A stretch of 64,000 nt of DNA from positions 4,898,501 to 4,962,500 of the forward strand of contig NZ_CP073760.1 of the NCBI RefSeq assembly GCF_018399035.1. The letters run 5' to 3'. Origin of the DNA: Thiocapsa sp. GTDB lineage: Bacteria; Pseudomonadota; Gammaproteobacteria; Chromatiales; Chromatiaceae. Below are positions 44,810 through 52,908 of this stretch, one piece after another. The translations under genes and the position numbers were made by a program. The notes under the pieces are model-generated. The model had not been told where the DNA came from and did not search any database. It was given only the letters and a program-made list of their open reading frames with translations. Positions within the stretch are counted from its first letter, which is position 1. Every line of letters starts with the position of its first letter.

Positions 44810-46456
44810 ATGAATCCGATGCGACCGAAGATCGAACCAGACCACGATACATCCGGAACTGACCCCTCTCGGCTCACCCGAAGGCTGAGATATTTTCTTC
44901 TCGTCTTCCTGCCTGCGGCGCTGATCATCGGCTTGGGCGCCTGGTACCTCAGACAGGCGGAAAATGAATTATCTATGGTCAGCCTGCAGTCGGCGCAGGA
45001 ACTGGCTGTTGGTCTCGGCGCGAACGCCCTCACGCGTCATCTGGATTCGGTTAATCGCGATCTGCGGTATATCGCGAATCAAGAGGCACTCAGGGTGCTG
45101 CTGAACGCAGAGAGCCCGGATGCCCTGGGCTACCTGACGCGTGACCTCATCGCCTTCTCGGAGGCCGCGCGGTTTTACGACCAGATCCGCTGGATCGATG
45201 AAACCGGTCAGGAGCGCGTGCGCGTTGACCGGGTTGGCGGAACAGCCGGTGCGGTCCCCGCTGAGCGTCTGCAGAACAAGGGCACGCGCTATTTTTTCAC
45301 CGACACCATGGCGCTGAACCCCGGTCAGGTGTTCGTCTCGCCCCTGGATCTCAACATCGAGGGCGATGCCATCGAGGTACCCTACAAGCCGACACTGAGG
45401 TTCGCCACCCCGGTGTTCGATGCGTCCGGGCGAAGGCGTGGCATCGTCATCCTCAATTATCTTGGCCGGACCATGCTCAAGGAGTTCGCCGCCGCAGCAG
45501 GGAGCTTGAGTCATGACATCAGCCTCGTGAATGGCGACGGCTACTGGCTGAAGGCATCCGATCCCGCTGACGAATGGGGATTCATGTTCGAGCGGCCGCT
45601 GACCCTGGCAAACCGGTACCCGGACGTCTGGTTGCGGATGCGCACGGCCGACAGTGGACGACTGCGAACCGGCACTGGCCTATGGACCTGGCGAACACTC
45701 CATCCTTTGAGAGCCGGCGAAATTTCGAGCACCGGGGTGGCTGCGGCGGCTGGTCCAAGCCAGGGTCGAGTCAGTCATGACGGCTATATCTGGAAAGCCA
45801 TCTCCCGCGTACCCCCTGAGCAGCTCACGGCCCTCGGCGCGGCGACAGCCATCCGCTACGGCATCATCGCCGGGGGCCTGATGGGACTCCTGGCCGTCCT
45901 CAGCTGGCTGCTTGCCTCGACCCTCGACGACCGGGCCCGGGCTCGAGAGCTTCTGCAGCGGTTGGCAACCACCGATGGCCTCACCGGGGTCGCCAATCGA
46001 CGCTACTTCATGGATCAGTTGAAACAGTATTGGAGTGGCTTCCAGCGTCATCCGCCGCTTCCGGTCGGTATCGTCATGATGGATCTGGACCACTTTAAGG
46101 CCATCAACGATGGCGATGGGCACGCAGCCGGGGACATGGTCCTGCAGCACTTCGGCCGTATTCTGCGCGCGTCCTTGCGCGACACCGACACAGCCGGGCG
46201 GATCGGCGGGGAGGAATTCTGTGTTCTGCTGCGCGGCTGTGATCTGGAGGGAGTGCGTGATTACGCTGAACGGATCCGGCATCAGCTCGAAATCGATCCC
46301 GTCATTCTGGGCGAGACACAGCTCGCGGTGACAGTGAGCTGCGGGGGCGCAGTCTTTCTGAGTAGCGACACCATCCCCGCGGCAGCCATACGACGAGCCG
46401 ATGCCGCACTCTACCGCGCGAAGGCGGCCGGCCGAAATCGGGTTGAGCTGGGTTAA
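44810..46456 (+). CDS. Membrane-bound diguanylate cyclase
   Basis: The 548-residue product has TM1 at residues ~23-44 (YFLLVFLPAALIIGLGAWYL), a ~290-residue periplasmic sensor (Cache-like; TRDLIAFSEAARFYDQIRWIDETGQERVRVDR), TM2 at ~346-366 and a GGDEF domain (~385-548). The active site is intact: RIGGEEF, with LTGVANRRYFMD at the start of the domain and DLDHFKAIND as the metal loop. It should make c-di-GMP in response to a periplasmic signal. An RxxD inhibitory site is not obvious. Unlike the protein at 20.9 kb, this one looks catalytic. Confidence 0.92.
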   Translation: MNPMRPKIEPDHDTSGTDPSRLTRRLRYFLLVFLPAALIIGLGAWYLRQAENELSMVSLQSAQELAVGLGANALTRHLDSVNRDLRYIANQEALRVLLNAESPDALGYLTRDLIAFSEAARFYDQIRWIDETGQERVRVDRVGGTAGAVPAERLQNKGTRYFFTDTMALNPGQVFVSPLDLNIEGDAIEVPYKPTLRFATPVFDASGRRRGIVILNYLGRTMLKEFAAAAGSLSHDISLVNGDGYWLKASDPADEWGFMFERPLTLANRYPDVWLRMRTADSGRLRTGTGLWTWRTLHPLRAGEISSTGVAAAAGPSQGRVSHDGYIWKAISRVPPEQLTALGAATAIRYGIIAGGLMGLLAVLSWLLASTLDDRARARELLQRLATTDGLTGVANRRYFMDQLKQYWSGFQRHPPLPVGIVMMDLDHFKAINDGDGHAAGDMVLQHFGRILRASLRDTDTAGRIGGEEFCVLLRGCDLEGVRDYAERIRHQLEIDPVILGETQLAVTVSCGGAVFLSSDTIPAAAIRRADAALYRAKAAGRNRVELG

Positions 46457-46517
46457 TCGGCGGTCTGTCTCACCGAAAGCAGCGCTAATCGGGCATTCAT
46501 GTCCAGCTCGAACCGGA

Positions 46518-46605
46518 CTAAACCGCGCCCAGTGCGGTATGCGATGTTTTTGGATGGGATCGGCCCCGGCGGATTTCAGAACCGCTGGAGCCGGCGCGGT
46601 TTAAA
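46518..46605. repeat. Dispersed palindromic repeat, family A, copy 4
   Basis: CTAAACCGCGCCC opens and GGCGCGGTTTAAA closes the element. It is in the orientation of copy 1 and nearly identical to it (GCGGTATGCGATGTTTTTGG, GATTTCAGAACCGCTGGAGCC). Confidence 0.9.
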
Positions 46606-46645
46606 GCGATTTCCGGAAACTCGGAGACCTGCGAAGCCAGGACCT

Positions 46646-46716
46646 GTGGGTCGGACTTCAGTCCGACACGAACGCATCAATTATCCCCTGTGGGTCGGAC
46701 TTCAGTCCGACACGCG
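46646..46716. repeat. Pair of GTCGGACTTCAGTCCGAC palindromes
   Basis: CTGTGGGTCGGACTTCAGTCCGACACG occurs twice, 45 bp apart. Each contains the near-perfect palindrome GTCGGACTTCAGTCCGAC, typical of short intergenic hairpin repeats. Confidence 0.8.
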
Positions 46717-46847
46717 CATCAAGGCACGGCGATACCGACGGCCTTCAGGGTCGCGCCCCCGCTGCAGGGGCGTCTCCACGACGTCCTGCAGATCCTCGAT
46801 GCGTAAACAGGGCCGTTGTATCCACTCTGTTTAGCGTTGTATGACGC

Positions 46848-46912
46848 GGTGCCCGGGGCCGGAATCGAACCGGCACGCCTTGCGGCGAGTCTCGCCCGCT
46901 TTTCCCGGGGCG
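46848..46912 (-). tRNA. Truncated tRNA-like sequence (leucine-type 3' half)
   Basis: On the minus strand GCCGCAAGGC, then GCCGGTTCGATTCCGGC, then CCCGGGCACC form what looks like a long variable arm, T-arm and 3' acceptor strand of a tRNA-Leu. The anticodon arm and a normal D-arm are missing, and CCA is not encoded. It is probably a remnant, for example an old integration site, not a working tRNA. Confidence 0.4.
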
Positions 46913-47018
46913 GAACGGAACCGCTACCCTCAGACGACCGTCGGGTACTCCGGCTGATAGACGTGCTTCCGAATGAACTCGACCATGTCCGCCGGCCGCT
47001 CGACCCGGGCGAGACCCG

Positions 47019-47086
47019 GGGCAGTAGGGTCACTCCCATTGCGCACTTATGGCTTCGCTCCGTGTGGTACATGTGAGACCCCGTGG
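47019..47086. repeat. Direct repeat E, copy 1
   Basis: GGGCAGTAGGGTCA...CATTGCGCACTTAT.GCTTCGCTCCGTG...GAGACCCCGTGGGTTTT is nearly identical to 50152-50227. Here it stands only 34 bp before repeat D copy 1. Confidence 0.85.
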
Positions 47087-47120
47087 GTTTTCACATGGGT
47101 TTTCATGACCCGTGGGTTTT

Positions 47121-47257
47121 CTGCTCCGGCGGCGTGACGACAACCTAGTCAAACTCGCCCCAACGCGTCTCCATCCATTCCCCCTTTCTTCCGGAAGTCT
47201 AGCGAGGAGTCGTGGAATCAATGCATTATCGTGGTACGTCCTCTATTTTCCCTTTTT
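47121..47257. repeat. Direct repeat D, copy 1
   Basis: About 137 bp from CTGCTCCGGCGGCGTGACG to GTCCTCTATTTTCCCTTTTTCC differ at only a few positions from 51206-51345, in the same orientation. CTTCCGGAAG is a short palindrome inside it. Confidence 0.92.
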
Positions 47258-47327
47258 CCTCTTTCGATTTCGTCTCGAACACGAAGCGCAGTAGTCTTGG
47301 GCTCGCCAAACACATAACGACAGGTGG

Positions 47328-47573
47328 ATGACGATGGAACAGACCCGCAATCTTGAGATCGGCTCCCGCATTCGCGAGGCTCGCACACGGCGCGCATGGA
47401 CTCTCGAAGACCTGTCACGGTTTACACACCGTGCCATCACGCTGTCCCGACTCGCCAACTACGAGAACGGCATCCGTCGGCCCGGAATCGAGGAGGCGGA
47501 AGTACTGGCAAACGCTTTCGGTGATGTCTCGGCCGCTTGGCTCTTTGACCCTCGACGGGGAGAGACGGCCTGA
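47328..47573 (+). CDS. XRE-family transcriptional regulator
   Basis: The 81-residue helix-turn-helix protein reads IGSRIREARTRRAWTLEDLSRFTHRAITLSRLANYENGIRRPGIEEAEVLANAFG, a Cro/CI-type fold with the usual N-Y-E-x-G-x-R after the recognition helix. It has no C-terminal partner domain. ATG 47328 and ATG 47334 are both possible. The stop overlaps a second small frame of 26 codons (MPVPARRRFDVKSADF...). An 18-bp perfect palindrome (47594-47611) lies just downstream and could be an operator. It is flanked by recombined repeats, so its original target genes are probably lost. Confidence 0.8.
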   Translation: MTMEQTRNLEIGSRIREARTRRAWTLEDLSRFTHRAITLSRLANYENGIRRPGIEEAEVLANAFGDVSAAWLFDPRRGETA

Positions 47574-47593
47574 TGCCGGTTCCTGCCAGACGG

Positions 47594-47611
47594 CGATTTG
47601 ACGTCAAATCG
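47594..47611. promoter_or_regulatory. Perfect 18-bp palindrome after the XRE gene
   Basis: CGATTTGACGTCAAATCG reads the same on both strands. It is 21 bp after the regulator's stop codon and could be an operator for it. A chance palindrome or part of a coding relic are the alternatives. Confidence 0.4.
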
Positions 47612-47799
47612 GCTGATTTCCCGAACCGTAGCCTTCTGAACGGAAGGCGCTAGGCTCAAGGTTCCTGGAGCCATGCCCTTGACCCCCTCTACGCGCGTAC
47701 GTCGTCGGGTTTCTGTTGCGCCCGAGCCGTCCGATCGAGCTACGGTCCGCTACGCCACGATCTGACGTGACGACCGCCGAGGCACTCTCTCGGAATCTT

Positions 47800-47960
47800 G
47801 TGCTATATTTCACCCACACGCCACGGAGGAAGCGAACGTCATGGACTCGACGACACATCAAGCCGAACTGCCCGGAGCGATTCTTATCGTTCGAGGGGTT
47901 CGGCTTTTTCTTGTCCGCTCTGGACGCGCACGCTCGGGATCTACATGGTGGGCTAGAATT
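47800..47960. repeat. Duplicated ~164-bp element F, copy 2
   Basis: It aligns with 43897-44060 (GTGCTATATTTC, CACGGAGGA, GGGTTCGGCTTTTTCTTGTCCGCTC, ATGGTGGGCTAGAA). Here ATG 47841 follows a good GGAGGA and the frame stays open into the lipoprotein gene. Position and spacing suggest a mobile or regulatory unit. Confidence 0.75.
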
Positions 47961-47999
47961 AAGTCTGCCTTTTTTTCCAATACATGCATTGAGAGACGT

Positions 48000-48161
48000 A
48001 TGAAAGCCATTATTTTGACATGCCTTGTTGTCATTAGTCTCAGCGGCTGCGCCGCTAAGATGCAAGTCGATAAAATGCAAGCAATAAGCCGCCTTTCCGA
48101 TCTATGCGACCAAGGTAATGTCGATGCGTGCGTAACTAGGGAGTTCAATCTGACCCGATAA
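48000..48161 (+). CDS. Small putative lipoprotein
   Basis: The 53-residue product reads MKAIILTCLVVISLSGCAAKM, a textbook short signal peptide with lipobox LSGC (Cys17), then a 36-residue acidic-polar tail with two cysteines (LSDLCDQGNVDACV). The frame is open upstream into repeat F (from ATG 47841), but the lipoprotein start at 48000 is far more plausible. The AT-rich start region contrasts with the flanks. Function is unknown; small lipoproteins of this kind occur as entericidin-like or phage-derived proteins. Confidence 0.6.
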   Translation: MKAIILTCLVVISLSGCAAKMQVDKMQAISRLSDLCDQGNVDACVTREFNLTR

Positions 48162-48314
48162 GGCACGAAATAGCTCATGCCGGTCTCGTGTCGCGGGGTG
48201 CGGGCGGTGATGCGCCGGCTGTCCTGCCGCCGGCCGCCATCGACAGCCCTGTCGCCTCCAGGCACACTTCGCGGCACCGGGATCCCCCAGCCGAATCCGA
48301 GCCGACGCCGACCG

Positions 48315-50039
48315 ATGGACACCTTCAAAACCCCCGTGGCCCGATTGGCCCGACTGTTCCGGGCATCGCGCGATGCGTGGCGGGCCAAAGCCCTGGACAA
48401 GCAACAGCGCCTGCGCGCGGCTCGGGTCAAGATCCGGGATCTGGAAGCGAGCCGTGCCTATTGGAAAAACCGGGCGCTGGCGGCGCAAGGCGGTGGCCCG
48501 CCTGCGGCGTCGGAGGCGACACCGGTCGGCGCGGCGCAGGAGCCTGACGCTGCGGCTCGGCAGCTGCTGCGCTTGCCCCCGCCCGGTCACCGGCATTCGC
48601 TCCTGGTCATTCAACTGACGCTGCAGATGTTTCTGAGTGCCGGACTCGGCAGCCGCGGGGTGCCCCGCGTACTGAGTCTGCTCGCGCCCTGGATGCCGGT
48701 GAGCCTGCCGGCGCATACGACGGTCCTCAACTGGGTTTACCGTTGCGGATTGGCGATCCTCCTGCAGCCTCCGCAGCGGCGCGAGGACTGGATTTACATC
48801 GCCGATCATACGCTTGAACTGGGCACATCGAAGTGTCTCGTGATTCTGGGCATCCCCGCCGCCCGGCTGCTCGAGACCGGCTACAGCCCGTCGCACCGGG
48901 CCATGCAGGTGCTCGCCGTGAAGGTGACGACGCACAGCACCGGGGAGTGGGTCGCCACGGTGCTGCGCGAGGTCGCCGAGCGCACCGGTGTGCCGGTGCA
49001 GATCGTCGCCGATCACGGCAGCGACCTGCACAAGGGGATCACGCTGTTTCGCCGGGAACAGACGACAGACTGTGTGGAAACCTATGATATTTCGCACCGC
49101 ATCGCCACCCTGCTCAAGGCCGAATTGCAGCCCGACGCGCGCTGGCAGACCTTTCTGGCGCACTGCAAGCGGACCCTGGCGTCCTTTCAGCAAACCGACC
49201 TGGCCTTTCTGTTGCCGCCGCGTCAGCGCACCAAGGCGCGCTTCATGCACGTCGACACCCATGTCGAGTGGGCGCAAAACCTGCTCGCCTACCAGGAGCG
49301 GGGAGATTTCAGTGCCGTTCGGCCCACCTGCGTTCTGACGGTCGCCGCCCGGGACCACCTGCGCGACCGTTTGGGCGTCGCCCGCGTGCGTCCCCTGCAC
49401 GTGCTGCTGGGCCATCGGCATCCCGACAAGGCAGCCTTCTGCGAGGCCATTCAGGCGGCGTCCGACCTGCAGCTCACGGATCTGGACGACGCCTTTTGGG
49501 ATCTCGCCGACACCGGCCGCGCCCGCTTCCTGGAGGGCTTCGCTTGGGCGAGTGCCTATCGCGAAGATCTGGCGATCTATGCGCAGATGATGGAACAGTC
49601 CAAGGCCATCCAGAGCGTTCTCAAGTCCGAGGGACTGCACGCCGGCGTCTGCGCATCGCTTCAATCCACACTCGCTCCGCGCACCGCGCTCGCTCCGCGA
49701 GCCGCCCGCTTTACCGACCGGGTCTTGGAACAGGTCGAGGTACAAGCCGCCAAGATCCCGCCCGGCGCAACCTGGCTGGCGTCCTCCGACATCATCGAAT
49801 CGGTGTTCGGGAAATACAAAACCTTCACCGCACGCGGCCCCCTCAAGGAGATCGGCCGGCTGGTGTTGGCGATTCCCGCCTTCCTCACCGATCTGACGGG
49901 CCCGCTCATTCACGAGGCGATGACCTCGGTGCGTACCCTGGATGTCGAGCACTGGGTCAAAGCGCATCTCGGCGACTCCATGCTGGCCCGGCGACGACAG
50001 GCGTTCAAGGCGCCGAAGCTCGACATGAAAACGGCATGA
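48315..50039 (+). CDS. Putative DDE-type transposase, family not assigned
   Basis: The ~574-residue product starts MDTFKTPVARLARLFRAS with a basic coiled N-terminus (RAKALDKQQRLRAARVKIRDLEASRAYWKNRAL). Likely catalytic acids are Asp in IYIADHTLELG, Asp in QIVADHGSDLHKG and Glu in SSDIIESVFGKYK, in the D...D...E order of RNase-H-fold transposases. A 17-bp duplication gives LAPRTALAPRA near residue 455. I do not recognise the IS family, and I could not find terminal inverted repeats. GTG-type upstream starts (48177) look non-coding. It is complete and undamaged. Confidence 0.7.
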   Translation: MDTFKTPVARLARLFRASRDAWRAKALDKQQRLRAARVKIRDLEASRAYWKNRALAAQGGGPPAASEATPVGAAQEPDAAARQLLRLPPPGHRHSLLVIQLTLQMFLSAGLGSRGVPRVLSLLAPWMPVSLPAHTTVLNWVYRCGLAILLQPPQRREDWIYIADHTLELGTSKCLVILGIPAARLLETGYSPSHRAMQVLAVKVTTHSTGEWVATVLREVAERTGVPVQIVADHGSDLHKGITLFRREQTTDCVETYDISHRIATLLKAELQPDARWQTFLAHCKRTLASFQQTDLAFLLPPRQRTKARFMHVDTHVEWAQNLLAYQERGDFSAVRPTCVLTVAARDHLRDRLGVARVRPLHVLLGHRHPDKAAFCEAIQAASDLQLTDLDDAFWDLADTGRARFLEGFAWASAYREDLAIYAQMMEQSKAIQSVLKSEGLHAGVCASLQSTLAPRTALAPRAARFTDRVLEQVEVQAAKIPPGATWLASSDIIESVFGKYKTFTARGPLKEIGRLVLAIPAFLTDLTGPLIHEAMTSVRTLDVEHWVKAHLGDSMLARRRQAFKAPKLDMKTA

Positions 50040-50151
50040 AGGTTTTGATGGGAAAGACCGGGGGATTGAACATCCTAGTGCGTAGCTGTCTCCCGTACTG
50101 ACCGGTTCTGATCGAGCACTGCGCGGGACCGTGCCGAGTAAACCAACTGTG

Positions 50152-50227
50152 GGGGCAGTAGGGTCAGGTCTCCCATTGCGCACTTATAGCTTCGCTCCGT
50201 GTGGTACATGTGAGACCCCGTGGGTTT
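50152..50227. repeat. Direct repeat E, copy 2
   Basis: GGGGCAGTAGGGTCAGGTCTCCCATTGCGCACTTATAGC matches 47019-47086, apart from a short indel. It is followed at once by a fragment of a helicase gene. Confidence 0.85.
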
Positions 50228-50230
50228 TTC

Positions 50231-50300
50231 GACGAGCCGCGCTTTGGACCATCTTCGAGGCCGTTCGAGCAGCACTGAGAGCGGGTTGATCACGACAAGG
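50231..50300 (+). pseudogene. Fragment of a second RelE/UvrD-type helicase gene
   Basis: The stretch reads GCCGCGCTTTGGACCATCTTCGAGGCCGTTCGAGC... and aligns with 42877-42945 of the broken helicase (GCCGCGTTCTGGACCATCTTCGAGTCCGTCCGAGC). The reading frame RAALWTIFEAVRAALRAG then stops. It is a short relic joined to repeat E. Confidence 0.7.
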
Positions 50301-50476
50301 CCGACGGCCGCGGCGCGGCCTGTTGAATGCGCTGAGGCAGCATCCGGCGGTTGCGGTCTTGCGGTGATTTGCCAGGGGCGCTTCGCCGATATCGTCTTTT
50401 GTGCGAAGTCGTGGCGGGGGAACAGAAACCCGCGCAATGCGTCAGGCCAGCCGCCGCTACGGCGAGCCTTGCGGGG

Positions 50477-50773
50477 TCACTGAGTGCCTTCCCCGAAGGT
50501 CAGCGCTCGAACATCGCGTGCACCGTGCACCACGCGCACGATGATGACTTCCTCGTCGGTGAACCGGTAATACAGCACGTAGTCACGGTGAAAATGCGCC
50601 CGCAACCCCGCGGCCAGACGCTCGCGGCGCGGGCCGATCTCCGGATGCGCCTGGACAGTCGCGAAACGCTCCTCGATCTCGCGGATCAACTTCGAGGCGG
50701 CCCGGCGATTGTCCAGGGCGATGAAGCACCAGATGTCAACGAGATCCTGCTCGGCGCTGTCGGTTATGCGCAG
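50477..50773 (-). CDS. ParE/RelE-family toxin (start uncertain)
   Basis: The frame reads RITDSAEQDLVDIWCFIALDNRRAASKLIREIEERFATVQAHPEIGPRRERLAAGLRAHFHRDYVLYYRF..IVRVVHGARDVRAL, a complete ParE toxin (gyrase-poisoning family). No ATG or GTG stands at the expected front. The only candidates are CTG (50771-50773, LRITDSA), an ATT further up, or an internal TTG at 50689 that would remove the first third. The coding frame overlaps the antitoxin stop by ~10 bp, as usual for ParD-ParE. A lost start codon would silence the toxin. Confidence 0.8.
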   Translation of the reverse strand: MRITDSAEQDLVDIWCFIALDNRRAASKLIREIEERFATVQAHPEIGPRRERLAAGLRAHFHRDYVLYYRFTDEEVIIVRVVHGARDVRALTFGEGTQ

Positions 50774-51051
50774 GTGTCGCGAACCGCTAATTGCTCCTCT
50801 CCCTTGCTGATTATGCGCTCGGCATCGAAGTCGCGCACGCGCCCGGCCTCGATGTCCGCCAGCCCCTCTTGGACCTGCGCGCGCAGTTCTCCTAACTCCT
50901 GTTCCTGCAAGGCCCGCTTGTGACGCCAGTCGCGCAGGGCCTCGCGGACAATCTCGCTGCTGGAGGCGTACTCGCCGGCCTGCACGGCGCCGCGCACGAC
51001 CTGGGCCATCTCGGCGGTGAGTGTGATGGTGATGCGTTCGATGGTGCTCAT
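50764..51051 (-). CDS. ParD-family antitoxin
   Basis: The 95-residue product starts at ATG 51051 (MSTIERITITLTAEMAQVVRGAVQAGEYASSSEIVREALRDW), a ribbon-helix-helix DNA-binding domain of the ParD/CopG type. A C-terminal helical tail (HKRALQEQELGELRAQVQEGLADIEAGR) would bind ParE. The upstream sequence TAAGTATGAGAATATCATACTGG contains GTATGAGAATATCATAC, an inverted repeat suited as its operator. Confidence 0.88.
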   Translation of the reverse strand: MSTIERITITLTAEMAQVVRGAVQAGEYASSSEIVREALRDWRHKRALQEQELGELRAQVQEGLADIEAGRVRDFDAERIISKGEEQLAVRDTCA

Positions 51052-51055
51052 AAGT

Positions 51056-51072
51056 ATGAGAATATCATACTG
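51056..51072. promoter_or_regulatory. Probable ParD operator (inverted repeat)
   Basis: GTATGAGAATATCATAC lies just upstream of the ParD start on its promoter side. GTATGA and TCATAC are mirror arms around an AT-rich centre. ParD-type antitoxins bind such sites to repress their own operon. Confidence 0.55.
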
Positions 51073-51205
51073 GCAGCGTTGCAAGGGAGGGCCAGCCTCC
51101 GGGGTTGGGTGTCAGACCGTGGCCCTGGTTGGCTGGCGCTAAGAAACGGTTCAAAAGGGCGACGCAGTCTCGTGGCGACTTGGACCCGGGCGCAGGGACG
51201 AGGCC

Positions 51206-51345
51206 CTGCTCCGGCGGCGTGACGACAACCTAGTCAAACTCGCCCCAACGCGTCTCCATCCATTCCCTCTTTCTTCCGGAAGTCTAGCGAGGAGTCGTGG
51301 AATCAATGCATTATCGTGGTACGTCCCCTATTTTCCCTATTTTCC
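51206..51345. repeat. Direct repeat D, copy 2
   Basis: About 138 bp match 47121-47257 almost perfectly in the same orientation. Its right end (CCCCTATTTTCCCTATTTTCC) forms the last codons and stop of the Hsp70-like gene, which shows that the repeat has truncated that gene. Confidence 0.92.
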
Positions 51346-52908
51346 GCTCCCTATTTTCCCGGGTAACTCCTCGGCTCGCCTCACCATCTGGCTGATTTCG
51401 CCTTCCGTCAGGCCCGAACCGCCTTCGATTCTGATCTGCCGCTCGTTGCCGGAGATGATGTCCTCCGCCGTGACTTGGATGATGCCGTTCGCGTCTATGT
51501 CGAAGGTGACATTCACCTCAATCAAGCCGCACCGCGCCGGCGGGAGGTCGTCGAGCATGAACTTGCCTAGCGTTTTATTGAAGGCGGCCATTTCCGACTC
51601 GCCTTGGAGGACGTGAATCTCCATCGTGGGCTGGTCGTCCTCGGCAGTGGTGAAGCTTTGTGTCTTGCGGGTTGGGATGCTGGTGTTGCGCTCAATCAGC
51701 CGGGTGAAGACGCCGCCCTTAGTCTCTATCCCCAGTGAAAGCGAGGTGACATCCAGCAGCAGCACATCCTTGACTTCGCCGAGCAACACGCCGGCTTGAA
51801 TCGCGGCCCCCATGGCAACCACCTCGTCTGGATTGATGTCCTTATGCGGTTCCCTGCCGATCAAGCCCCTGACTTTATCCTGCACCGCCGCCATGCGCGT
51901 CATGCCGCCCACCAACACAACGTGATCGATCTCATCGGGGTTAAGGCCCGCATCGGCGAGTGCTTGCCGGACGGGTGCTTCGAGGCGGGCGACCAGCGGG
52001 GCGCATAGCCCGTTGAGCCGGTCACGGGTGATTTCAAGGTTGAGGTGCGCCGGGCCTGTAGGTGTGGAGGCAATGTAGGGCAGGTTAACCGTCGTTGACA
52101 TGACCGTGGACAGTTCTATCTTGGCCTGCTCGGCGGCAGTGTAGAGGCGCAACAGGGCTATCGGGTCGGCAGACAAATCCATCCCTTGCCCATGCTTGAA
52201 CTCGCCGAGCAGCCAGTCGACGATGGCCTTGTCGAAGTTGTCGCCGCCCAGATGGTTGTCGCCGTGGGTGGACTTGACCTCAAACAGCCCCCCGCCCAGG
52301 CCGAGGATGGAGACATCGAAGGTGCCGCCGCCAAGGTCGAACACCAGAATCGTCTGGTCGCCTGCCTGGCCCAGCCCATAGGCGAGCGAGGCGGCGGTCG
52401 GTTCGTTGATGACACGCAACACGTTAAGCCCGGCGATTCTGCCGGCATCTTGGGTTGCCTTGCGCTGGGCGTCATTAAAATAAGCGGGGACCGTGATGAC
52501 GGCCCCAGTCACGGATTCGCCGAGATACGCTTCGGCATCCGCCTTCAATGTCTGTAGGATCATCGCGCTGATTTCCCGGGGGCTGTACTGCACCCCTTCA
52601 ACCGTGACCTTGACATCGCCGCCCTCGCCCGGTTCGACCGTATACGCGGCAATCGCCATTTCCTCGGCCACCTCGTTCCACTGGCGGCCCATGAACCGCT
52701 TGATCGAAGACAGTGTGCCTTGGGGGTTGCCAAGTTGTTGCCGCTTGGCGGCTGTGCCGACGAACCGCTGCCCGTCTCTCAGCAGGGCGACCACGGACGG
52801 TGTCGTGCGCTCGCCCTCGGCGTTCGGAATGATGACCGGCTTGCCGCTGTCCAACACGGCCATGCAGCTATTGGTGGTGCCAAGATCGATGCCGATGGCC
52901 TTCATCAT
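51337..52908 (-). CDS. Hsp70/DnaK-like chaperone, C-terminally truncated
   Basis: The product is 523 residues. The ATPase domain is intact (IGIDLGTTNSCMAV, FDLGGGTFDVSIL, GGMTRMAAV) and the substrate-binding beta domain is mostly present (SLGIETKGGVFTRLI, VTFDIDANGIIQVTAED). The helical lid of ~110 residues is absent. The last residues GKIGSGK are encoded by the GGAAAATAGG units of repeat D, so recombination cut the gene. The start ATG 52908 overlaps the stop of the GvpL/F-J gene, so J-protein and Hsp70 form a coupled pair, probably dedicated to gas-vesicle assembly. Confidence 0.85.
   Translation of the reverse strand: MMKAIGIDLGTTNSCMAVLDSGKPVIIPNAEGERTTPSVVALLRDGQRFVGTAAKRQQLGNPQGTLSSIKRFMGRQWNEVAEEMAIAAYTVEPGEGGDVKVTVEGVQYSPREISAMILQTLKADAEAYLGESVTGAVITVPAYFNDAQRKATQDAGRIAGLNVLRVINEPTAASLAYGLGQAGDQTILVFDLGGGTFDVSILGLGGGLFEVKSTHGDNHLGGDNFDKAIVDWLLGEFKHGQGMDLSADPIALLRLYTAAEQAKIELSTVMSTTVNLPYIASTPTGPAHLNLEITRDRLNGLCAPLVARLEAPVRQALADAGLNPDEIDHVVLVGGMTRMAAVQDKVRGLIGREPHKDINPDEVVAMGAAIQAGVLLGEVKDVLLLDVTSLSLGIETKGGVFTRLIERNTSIPTRKTQSFTTAEDDQPTMEIHVLQGESEMAAFNKTLGKFMLDDLPPARCGLIEVNVTFDIDANGIIQVTAEDIISGNERQIRIEGGSGLTEGEISQMVRRAEELPGKIGSGK

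Larger units (their letters stand above)
46457..47327. other. Repeat-rich gene-free region
   Basis: This 870-bp stretch holds family A copy 4, a stub of family C (about 46606-46617), two copies of GTGGGTCGGACTTCAGTCCGACACG (46646 and 46691), a truncated tRNA-like sequence, and repeats E and D. On the minus strand near 46915-46985 the piece ERPADMVEFIRKHVYQPEYP looks like the C-terminal end of a lost enzyme gene. No complete gene is seen. Confidence 0.75.
50040..50476. other. Gene-free region with repeat E and a helicase fragment
   Basis: It holds repeat E copy 2 and, directly after it, a ~65-bp fragment resembling the helicase at 42.9 kb. The remaining ~180 bp up to the ParE stop contain no recognisable gene. 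Confidence 0.7.

Noticed and set aside
46801..47076. Protein-coding frame giving VPGAGIEPARLAASLARFSRGG
   Set aside because: GAGIEPARL is the classic false peptide made from an antisense tRNA T-arm; the DNA is better explained as a tRNA-like remnant.
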